Origin: a filamentous cyanobacterium ESFC-1
GTDB lineage: Bacteria; Cyanobacteriota; Cyanobacteriia; Cyanobacteriales; Spirulinaceae
Assembly: GCA_000380225.1 (NCBI GenBank)
Contig: KB904821.1
Location: 393,633 to 457,632, forward strand
Length of the DNA: 64,000 nucleotides
Reading direction: 5' to 3'
Of the stretch, positions 1 to 7,500 are shown one piece after another. The stretch's first letter is position 1. The number at the start of each line of letters is the position of its first letter. The notes under the pieces are model-generated. The model did no database searches and was not told the DNA's origin. It worked only from the letters and a program-made list of their open reading frames with translations. The position numbers and the translations under genes were made by a program.

Positions 1-150
1 ACAACGGGGCTAGAAAACCCCACCAGCGAGGAGTTAGCCCGTTGGATTTATCACCAACTCGAAGCTGCGGGGTTGCCGGGTTTGTCGGCGGTGGAAATTC
101 GCGAAACTTGTACTTCAGGTTGTCTATATTCGGTTAACAGTCATCAGTAA
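1..150 (+). CDS. queD: 6-carboxytetrahydropterin synthase QueD, C-terminal part
   Basis: The window opens inside a reading frame (frame 1) that ends at TAA 148-150. The visible 49 residues contain [12 protein letters not shown] and [11 protein letters not shown], the conserved C-terminal helix and the Glu/Cys-containing end of the QueD/6-pyruvoyl-tetrahydropterin synthase family. Family members convert 7,8-dihydroneopterin triphosphate to 6-carboxy-tetrahydropterin in the queuosine (preQ0) pathway. The zinc-binding His residues lie upstream and are not visible. The last residues (SVNSHQ) are encoded by the start of a heptamer repeat array (CAGTCAT/CAGTAAT), and the stop codon itself is part of the repeat. 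The protein end therefore seems to have been rewritten by the repeat. Confidence 0.8.
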   Translation, partial: TTGLENPTSEELARWIYHQLEAAGLPGLSAVEIRETCTSGCLYSVNSHQ

Positions 151-284
151 TCAGTAATCAGTTTTTTGGGCAGTAGGCTTTTCAGTAATCAGTTGTCAGT
201 AATCAGTAATCAGTTTTTTGGGCAGTAGGCTTTTCAGTAATCAGTTGTCAGTAATCAGTAATCAGTTTTTTGGGCAGTAGGGTT
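141..284. repeat. CAGTAAT heptamer array with 52-bp tandem unit
   Basis: Heptamers TCAGTAA/TCAGTTG are combined with a GTTTTTTGGGCAGTAGG segment into a 52-bp unit. The GTTTTTTGGG block recurs at 161, 213 and 265, so there are nearly three copies. The array begins within the last codons of queD. Confidence 0.85.
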
Positions 285-385
285 GTAGGGGTGGGGTTTC
301 CCCGTCCAATTTTACGTTTTAGCGACGCAACATCAAATCGTAATTGTCCCAAAGTTGAGACTGGATGAGGAAACCTCACCCCTAC
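285..385. mobile_element. MITE-like element, GTAGGGG family, full length
   Basis: 101 bp bounded by an inverted repeat: GTAGGGGTGGGGTTTCC on the left and the complement of GTAGGGGTGAGGTTTCC on the right (16 of 17 matching). A second full-length copy lies at 50669-50776. Single ends occur at 4288, 9669, 9898, 18077, 30569, 56583 and 61971. There is no coding capacity. Confidence 0.65.
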
Positions 386-454
386 TGCTATAAAGGCGGG
401 TTAGCGAGATAATAGATTAGATTTGAGGCAAAATCGTAATTGCCCCTAATAAAT

Positions 455-1084
455 TTAATTTTTAATGAGTAGAAATAGGGCTGCAACGAACATCATAGAG
501 CCTGCTAAAAGGTTAAGTTTACGATTGGTTTGGGGATTGATGAGTTGTCTGGCTTTGAGGGCAAGAAAGGCATAAATCAGCTTAACGCCTCCGACGGTCA
601 TAATCGCGATCGCAACAATAATTAAAGTGTCGCCCCAGGTGATTTGGGTTAGATCGAGAAACGCCGGGAAAAAGCCGAGATAAAATAAGGTGGCTTTTTG
701 GTCAGCGAGGGTAATTGATAGTCCCGTAAAAAAGCTGGCAAAATTAGAAGATTTTTGCGTGTTTTCGAGTTCTAGGGTTTGAGGTTTGGCACGCAATAAG
801 CGAATTCCTAAAAAGATTAAGTAAGCTGCACCGCCGTATTTAATTAAACTGAATAAGTTGCCAAACTTATCGGCAATTATGACTAAGCCTTGCAGGACAA
901 TTACAATGAAAATAATGTCTCCGGTGACAATGCCTAATGTGGTAAAAACTCCCTGTTTAAAACCGGAGGTGGCAGAACGAGTGGCGACGGCTAAAACACT
1001 GACACTAGGTAGGGCAGATAGTACGATCATTGCACTAAATAAGGCAAAGATTGTACTTAATGTCATGCTGCTTGGAATTGGCAT
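455..1084 (-). CDS. LysE/RhtB family amino-acid exporter
   Basis: 209 residues, the usual length of LysE/RhtB translocators, with about six hydrophobic segments spread from residue 10 to 207. The N-terminal hydrophobic segment followed by a polar SATSGFKQG loop and the GIVTGD segment match the family. Members export amino acids or related small molecules across the inner membrane by proton-coupled transport; the substrate cannot be read from sequence. A second Met at residue 7 is an alternative start. It is followed on the same strand by no close partner; the SWIM-domain gene upstream is about 45 bp away and could be co-transcribed. Confidence 0.82.
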   Translation of the reverse strand: MPIPSSMTLSTIFALFSAMIVLSALPSVSVLAVATRSATSGFKQGVFTTLGIVTGDIIFIVIVLQGLVIIADKFGNLFSLIKYGGAAYLIFLGIRLLRAKPQTLELENTQKSSNFASFFTGLSITLADQKATLFYLGFFPAFLDLTQITWGDTLIIVAIAIMTVGGVKLIYAFLALKARQLINPQTNRKLNLLAGSMMFVAALFLLIKN

Positions 1085-1130
1085 GATGATTTTAAAGTTA
1101 TTAGGCGTGTCACACCACTACTAATTTGAT

Positions 1131-1958
1131 TTAATTTTCCGAACGATTTAAGGCGGCGATCGCGGCTTGTTGACTGGCCATTTGATACCCTTGTTCGAGG
1201 TAATATCGTACTAAGTGAGCTTCGGCGGTGGCCAGAGGAAAAGAGCCGAGTAGTTCTAAAATCGTGGTTTGGTCAAGGGAGGGCGCGATCGCGACGAGGG
1301 AAGACGCTAAAGGTTCATCGTAGCGCCAGAAATCGGCTAAATTAAGCTTGGGTTGACGGCTTTTTGCTGATTTTGACCTATTGGTTCTTTTTCGCTTGCT
1401 GCTGCGCTTACTACCGCCTTTTGCGCCCTTACTACGACGTTGGCGCAGAGATTCGAGGATTTGTTCTTTGGTACGACCCCGCAGTTGAAATAACACAAAT
1501 GGGTCTTCACTAAAGCGATCGCCCAGTTGATAATACACCGCCCCAATATGTTTACAAGGATTGGCTTTGTCAGGACAAGAGCAATGAGAGTGAATATCAG
1601 CCAGGGTAAAGGGAAATAAGCTTAAACCATTGACCGTAAAAACTTCTTCAATATTAGCTGGCATTGTACCCGCTAATAATTTCGCTGAATAAATCGCTTT
1701 TTCTGACATCGTTGCGATCGTATAGTTCCAATCTTCATCAGAAAACGGACTTAAAGACAGAGAAACTTGATAAGGTTTGGGTTCGCTCCCTTTAACCTTT
1801 GCCAGTACCTTTGCACCTTTAAAGTTAATGCTTTCTACATTCCCTTCACTGGCATAACGGCGGGCCCGTTCGAGACGTTTTTTAAAGCGATAGGAGTCGA
1901 GCAATTCTAACCAACGCTCAACCCACCATTCTCGACTTTCTACAGCATAATCTGACAT
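1131..1958 (-). CDS. SWIM zinc-finger domain protein
   Basis: 275 residues. A SWIM motif is visible around residues 130-140: CSC, then NPCKHIGAVYY, giving the CxC...CxH zinc ligands. A basic, low-complexity stretch (KGGSKRSSKRKRTNRSKS) follows at about residues 175-195 and could bind nucleic acid. The N-terminus has WWVERWLELLDSYRF, typical of cyanobacterial SWIM proteins that often lie near SNF2 helicases; none is present here. The molecular role is unknown; SWIM domains are thought to bind DNA or protein. The stop lies about 45 bp from the start of the LysE-type gene, so the two may share a transcript. Confidence 0.85.
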   Translation of the reverse strand: MSDYAVESREWWVERWLELLDSYRFKKRLERARRYASEGNVESINFKGAKVLAKVKGSEPKPYQVSLSLSPFSDEDWNYTIATMSEKAIYSAKLLAGTMPANIEEVFTVNGLSLFPFTLADIHSHCSCPDKANPCKHIGAVYYQLGDRFSEDPFVLFQLRGRTKEQILESLRQRRSKGAKGGSKRSSKRKRTNRSKSAKSRQPKLNLADFWRYDEPLASSLVAIAPSLDQTTILELLGSFPLATAEAHLVRYYLEQGYQMASQQAAIAALNRSEN

Positions 1959-1963
1959 GATTA

Positions 1964-2030
1964 ATTAACAATTTACAATTAACAATTTACAATTTACAAT
2001 TTACAATTTACAATTTACAATTTACAATTA
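1964..2030. repeat. Heptamer array, TTTACAA/TTAACAA type
   Basis: About nine uninterrupted copies of the heptamers AACAATT and TACAATT just upstream of the SWIM gene start. The same array family recurs at 21713-21835, 24190-24280, 24440-24525 and 27040-27085. Confidence 0.85.
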
Positions 2031-2040
2031 AAAGATTCTG

Positions 2041-2196
2041 GCAATAACCAACAACCAATAACCAATAACCAACAACCAACAACCAACAACCAACAACCAA
2101 TAACCAACAACTAACAACCAACAACCAATAACCAATAACCAACAACTAACAACCAACAACCAACAACCAACAACCAACAACTAACAACCAACAAAA
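2041..2196. repeat. Heptamer array, ACCAACA/ACCAATA type
   Basis: About 21 heptamers (ACCAACA, ACCAATA, ACTAACA). The array ends a few bases beyond the stop codon of the VanY-type gene. Read on that gene's strand it is TTGGTTG-type, which is the usual orientation in this window. Confidence 0.88.
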
Positions 2197-2199
2197 AAA

Positions 2200-3096
2200 T
2201 TAATCCGGCTTCGGTAGATTTTGGGCGCGATAAAAGGTTTCGAGGCTGTCTATATTGCCCACAAACCGCCAATGCCAGGGTTCGTAACTAATGCCTTGGG
2301 GATTATCGCGGGGAAAAGACAACTCAAAGCCATAACGGGCAGCATTTTGTTCTAACCATTGAAACCCTGCCGTATTTTCAAAGCTGACGCTAAGGTTCGT
2401 GGCCGGGACGCGGGCATCGCCAATATCTATAGCATACCCCGTATGATGTTCGCTGTAGCCTGGCGGAGCGCTGACTTCAGCCCGTTTGCTGGCATCTTGG
2501 TTCCGTTGGGCTTTGATTTCAAAAAACAGGTATTCCTGTTCCTGGACGGTACGATAACCCGAAAGAGGGACTAAATTCACGCCACTGGCCCTAGCATCTG
2601 CCACCATCGCTTGGAACTTTTCGGCGGCGGCGGGACGTAGGCGAATGCGGCCATCGGCAGTAACGGGGGTAAGTTCGGCGGTGGTGGCTTCTTCGTAGGG
2701 AAGATGACCTAAAACGTTTTCAATGGCGAGTTCGGGTACAGCCGCCGGACTCGCGGGACTGGCATTGTCAGGACTGGGGATGACAGAATTAGGCTTTCTC
2801 GGCAGAATAACGGTGGGGTCAGAAGGATTGGAAGTTGCGGGGGAATCGGCGGTGGTGGGAGAGGGGGCGAGTTCCTCGATTTCTGTTGCGGTGGAGGTTG
2901 TTTGAGAGACTTGGCTGACAAACAAAACACTGGCCAAAACCGCGATCGCGCCTAACCCCAATCCTCCCACCAAAAATAAGATCGGTTTGAGACCAGAAGA
3001 AGCAGTTGCGGCGTTATTCGTGCGTTGCGCTTCGGGAATATCGTCAAAACTGTTTAAACTTGATTTTTCGAGATTAGATTCACCCTTTTTAGCCAC
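2200..3096 (-). CDS. D-alanyl-D-alanine carboxypeptidase family protein (VanY, M15B), membrane-anchored
   Basis: Single-pass protein: a hydrophobic segment lies at about residues 40-62, followed by a Pro/Ser/Thr-rich linker and a peptidase domain at about 150-295. Peptidase motifs are SGYRTVQEQ, the zinc site SEHHTGYAIDIGD and EPWHWRF, which together supply the His/Asp/His ligands and general base of M15B enzymes. These trim the terminal D-Ala of peptidoglycan stem peptides in the periplasm. Two in-frame GTG codons lie at 3105 and 3096. The second is preceded by AGGAG at good distance and is chosen; the longer form differs by three residues. The stop is followed at once by a heptamer array. 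Confidence 0.87.
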   Translation of the reverse strand: MAKKGESNLEKSSLNSFDDIPEAQRTNNAATASSGLKPILFLVGGLGLGAIAVLASVLFVSQVSQTTSTATEIEELAPSPTTADSPATSNPSDPTVILPRKPNSVIPSPDNASPASPAAVPELAIENVLGHLPYEEATTAELTPVTADGRIRLRPAAAEKFQAMVADARASGVNLVPLSGYRTVQEQEYLFFEIKAQRNQDASKRAEVSAPPGYSEHHTGYAIDIGDARVPATNLSVSFENTAGFQWLEQNAARYGFELSFPRDNPQGISYEPWHWRFVGNIDSLETFYRAQNLPKPD

Positions 3097-3223
3097 TATG
3101 CCCACTCCTGCTCATCGATCGTTATTGGGGAAAGGTAACATCCATCAGCTTAACAATGACGGCGATGGTATGAACCCGGTTTTCCCTCACTTAATCGCCC
3201 ATTGTATTACCCCCTAACCCCAA

Positions 3224-4165
3224 ATGTCTGACTTTGCCGACCAGTTATTAAACCTGTATTTACGCTTGACCAGTGGTGTTCTCTTGGGTTGGATTTTAGG
3301 GCGTTTGCTACCCGAACGCCTCCCCAATCAACTCGGTCAGTTTTTGTTTTGGTTTGGGGTTCCGGTGGGGATTTTGGCGTTTTTGCGGCGGGTCGATTTG
3401 TCTGGGTCGTTATGGCTGGCCCCGGTAATAGCGTGGACAGCCATAGGTTTAGGGGGGTTGTTGGCGTGGCTGTGGGTGTATCAACGTCCCCACAAAGGCG
3501 GTCTCGCGACTTCTAAACCCTTTCGGGGCAGTTTTTTCTTGGCTGCGATGTTTGGCAATACCGGTTATTTGGGTTTTCCGATTGTCTTGAGTTTGGCGGG
3601 GGAAAAGTATTTTGGTTGGGCGATTTTTTACGATTTACTCGGCACAGTACCAGGGGTTTATGGTTTAGGGGTAGTCCTAGCGGCATTATTTGGCGATCGC
3701 GCCGCGATTACTTCCTCTTTGTCCCTCTGGACGGCTTTACTGAAAAATCCGGCGTTGTGGGCGTTGGGCTTGGGTTTGTGGTTTCGGTCGGTTTCTCTAC
3801 CTTCCCCGGTTGAACAAGGCTTACAAACCTTTGCTTGGACGATGATTTCCTTATCTTTGGTTTTGATTGGGATGCGTTTATCACAGTTACGAACTTGGTC
3901 AAACTGGCAACCCGCGATCGCGGCTTTAGTCATTAAAATGCTGTTGGTTCCGTTGGCATTAGGCTTAATTTTGCCTTTTTTGGGATTGTCGGGTGCGCCG
4001 CGTTTGGTGTTAATTCTACAAATGGCCATATCCCCGGCTTTTGGGACGCTAGTTCTAGCAGAAACCTACGACCTCGATCGCGATTTAGCGGTCACAGCAT
4101 TAGCGATCGGAGCGGGGAGTTTGTTGTTGTTGTTGCCGTTGTGGTTGGGGTTGTTTGGTTATTAG
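3224..4165 (+). CDS. AEC-family (auxin efflux carrier-like) permease
   Basis: 313 residues with about ten hydrophobic segments. The N-terminus (VLLGWILGRLLPERL) and the glycine/asparagine segment AAMFGNTGYLGFPIVL at about residue 110 fit the AEC transporter family, whose bacterial members move organic anions or similar solutes across the inner membrane. The substrate is unknown. The TAG stop at 4163-4165 falls inside the first heptamer of a GGTTATT/GGTTGTT array, so the end of the gene abuts or was set by the repeat. It is transcribed divergently from the VanY-type gene. Confidence 0.8.
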   Translation: MSDFADQLLNLYLRLTSGVLLGWILGRLLPERLPNQLGQFLFWFGVPVGILAFLRRVDLSGSLWLAPVIAWTAIGLGGLLAWLWVYQRPHKGGLATSKPFRGSFFLAAMFGNTGYLGFPIVLSLAGEKYFGWAIFYDLLGTVPGVYGLGVVLAALFGDRAAITSSLSLWTALLKNPALWALGLGLWFRSVSLPSPVEQGLQTFAWTMISLSLVLIGMRLSQLRTWSNWQPAIAALVIKMLLVPLALGLILPFLGLSGAPRLVLILQMAISPAFGTLVLAETYDLDRDLAVTALAIGAGSLLLLLPLWLGLFGY

Positions 4166-4245
4166 TTATTGGTTATTGGTTATTGGTTGTTGGTTGTTGG
4201 TTGTTGGTTATTGGTTGTTGGTTGTTGGTTGTTGGTTGTTGGTTG
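4160..4245. repeat. Heptamer array, TTGGTTA/TTGGTTG type
   Basis: Twelve or so heptamers (TTATTGG, TTGTTGG) starting at the permease stop codon and reading TTGGTTG on the sense strand of that gene. An open frame across it encodes only WLLVVGC repeats and is not counted as a gene. Confidence 0.88.
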
Positions 4246-4287
4246 ATTGTGACAAGTAATGGTTTTGTGCCTATCGTCAAATTCCTT

Positions 4288-4506
4288 GTAGGGGCGGGGT
4301 TTCCCCACCCAAGTTTACGTTTTAGCAACGCGATAATAATATCAAATTCGTTGAATTAGTGAAGCTTTAGAACCCCGGTTTCTAGCTTAAATTTTCAACT
4401 TGAATCTGTAAGCAGTTAAGAAACCGTTGAGCCTTTTTATAGAGTCTGCCCTATAGCAAGAAGTTTCTGACCCCCTTTCTGGGACAAAATCCCACCTCCC
4501 CCCCGA
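4288..4506. repeat. Composite of dispersed repeats
   Basis: In order: a single GTAGGGG end (4288); a partial copy of the ATATCAAATCCG-type MITE from about 4343, containing CCCCGGTTTCTAGC; and a segment from about 4437 that is the reverse complement of 30592-30664 (AGAAACTTCTTGCTATAGGG). No gene is seen in this stretch. Confidence 0.65.
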
Positions 4507-4531
4507 TTGCCGAGGAGCCCCTTAGAGGCTG

Positions 4532-7500
4532 TTAATGACAAAGCGAACGAGGATTGCGTTGTTGAGAAGCGGGATTGTGCTGAAAATAATCGGCCAACCA
4601 ATCACAACCCGAAGCATCGAGAGAAGGGAGATCGAAGTTCCAGACGATCGCGGTTTGGTCGTTGCTGCTGGTGGCTAAAGCGGTGCCATTTTGATTCCAG
4701 GTAACGCTGTTGGTGCGTTGAGTGTGACCTGAGAGGTTGTTGAGAAGGGTGTCGTCGGGTCGCCAAAGTTGGATGGGATTGTCCCAAGTGGTAGTGGCGA
4801 GGATTTGGCCGCTGGGGTGAAGGCTTAAACGGGCAATGCTGTCGGTGGGGCTGTTGAGGATGCGAGTCACTTGTCCGTCTTGATTCCAGAATTTGATACG
4901 GTTGTCGTATCCTGCCGAAACGAGAAAGGAGTCGGGGGCTTGACTGGGAAAGAAGGCCAAGTCTGTTACCCAGTTATCGTGACCTTCGAGGACTTGAGCG
5001 AGTTTGAGCTGGTTTGGGGGGATAAAATGCCAAAGTTTGATGGTGCGATCGCGACTGGCCGAAGCCAAAAAGCGATTATCCGGGCTAAAAACTACGGTAT
5101 TAACCCAATCTTGGTGAGCTTTGACGGTTTGCAGCAGTTTTCCTTGGCGCGTCCAGAGTTTAATGGTACGGTCTTCGCTGCTGGTGACCAGGTGTTGATT
5201 GTCCCGACTCCAAGCGAGGCTGAGAACCGGGGCAGTATGACCTGTGAGAGTATGGATTAAACGCCCGCGATCGCTCCACAATTTTACGGTAGTATCGTCG
5301 CTGGCGGTTGCCCACATTTTCCCGTCAGGAGAAGGCAGAATGCGGTTGACCGGGGCGGTATGACCGACGAGGGTTGTTAGGAGTTCTCCTTGGCGCGTCC
5401 AGAGTTTGGCGGTGTTGTCGCGGGCGGCGGTGGCGATGGTTTCCTCATCGGGACTAAAGGCCACATCCAGCACAAAATCCTGATGACCTTTTAGCACCAC
5501 ACGGGACGGCGACTTTTTCAAACTGCTTAATTTCCACAGTTTAATCGATTTATCTTGACTCGCGGTTGCTAGGCGATCGCCCTGGGGACTAAAACTGACT
5601 GCGGTCACGCCGTCGCTATGGTTGCGTAGGGTTTTGAGCCATTCACCCGCCGTATTCCACAAGCGAATCGTCTGGTCTTCGCTGGCGGTGGCCAGGGTTT
5701 GGCCGTCGGGACTAAATTCGATGGCATACACAAAGCTATCATGGCCGGATAACACTTGGAGTAGTTGTCCTTGCCGACTCCAAATTTTCGCGGTTTTGTC
5801 GTGACTCGCCGAGGCAATTTTACGACCATCGGGGCTGAAACTCACATAATTTACCGCGTTTTGATGGGCTTGAATACTACGCAAAAAGCGCCCCTCGTTC
5901 GTCCAGAGGCGAATCGTGCCGTCTTCTGAAGCCGTGGCAACGATTTCACCATCGGGGCTATAGGTCGCCCAATATACCCGCCCCTGATGCCCGGAGAGGG
6001 TGTGTAGGGCTTCTCCAGATAAAGACCAAATTTGCGCGGTATTGTCGCGGGCGGCGGTGACGAGGTTTTGGCCGTCGGGGCTGAAGCGCACGCTATACAC
6101 GGCTTGGTCGTGGGCGGCAATTTCCCAGTGCAAATCGCCATTCGGTCGCCACAAGCGAACTGTACCGTCCCAACTGCTTGAAGCGATCGCGCCTTGGCGG
6201 TTAATATCAACGCTGGTTACGCTGTCTTGATGACCTTCTAGGGTGGTGATTAATTTGCCGTTGGGTCGCCAGAGTTTCACGGTGCGATCGCGGGCTGCGG
6301 TGGCTAAGAAGTTATGCTGGGGGGCGAAACGAACGTGCCAGGCAACATCGGTATGGCCTTGCAGTTGATTGTATTCGAGAATATTGTTTAAGGCTTGTTC
6401 GAGGGTGGTGGCAATTTTGAGTTGTACGTCGGGACGAATAATGCAAGTGGAATATTGCAGGGGGGTTTGCTGCCACAGTTGTTGGCAAGTTTGCCGCACT
6501 TTTTGAACCGCCCGCAAACTTTCAATCAAAGATTCAAAGGGCTTTTCAGAAGCGAGGAGGGCTTCAGCCGAAGAACTCAGGGCCATAAGTTCGGCGTTTT
6601 GGGAGGCTTTGAAAGCGAGGTGGCGTTGCACTTGGGCTAACCAACCCAATCCGGCGGCAGCTAAGGCCAGGAAAAATACCACAGTTGCGACGGCGATCGC
6701 TTGCCAGCGTTGTTTTTGAGCTTGGCTAACTTGCAGTTGACTCAGGCGCAAAGAGGTTAAAATTTGCTGTTGACGGCGGCTTTCGTATTCTTGGCGAATG
6801 GGGGCGACGAGGTAATCGTGAATCAGTTGGAAGCGGTCTTCAGCGCCGTCAAACACGCGGTAAACTAAGCCCGACCCGATTAAGATGCGTAAAATTAAGT
6901 TCGTGGTGGTTAGAGATTGAACCGATTGCGCCGGATCGAGACTGTAAGGGATGCTTAACTCAGCCAGAGTGCGGATCGGTCGCATTCCCTGTTCGTGGGT
7001 GAGGGCGTACAAGATTTGCCAAGTGGCGGCTTCGTTTTCAGGGCCGCAATCGGCTACCCAGGTGAGGAGCGATCGCTTGACGAGGGCGGTTTTGGGGTCG
7101 GGGCCAAGTTGTCGATACGCGGCCAGGTTGGTAATGCGTTCGGCTTGTAAGGCAGCCCCAACCACTTGCAATTCTACCGGACGCACCAAGCCTTGTTTAT
7201 TGCTGAGGTCTTGGACTATACGTTTAATCAGGGCAGGTTCGAGGTGAAATTGCGATCGCGCTGCTAATAGTTCGATGGTTCGCATGGCTGCGTCTCGGTG
7301 CAAGTCTGTGAGGCGATAGCGAATGCGGCGGTCGAGAATGTTGTTATCAATGGTATCGAGGTTGATATTGTCTTCGAGGGCGAGGAGATAATGCAGGTAG
7401 TCTTCTCTCAAGCTGAGAATGATTTTAACAAAGGGTAATTGCAAGCAAGAGCGCAGAAAGTTGTAAAATTTATGGCGATCTTCAGCTTTTTGGCACAAGA

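Noticed and set aside
4141-4359. Open frame encoding WLLVVGC repeats (similar ones at 9882-10070, 21838-22029, 50408-50629 and 56544-56777)
   Set aside because: They are translations of heptamer arrays. Three 7-bp units make 21 bp, so any frame gives a hydrophobic seven-residue repeat without stops. No real gene.
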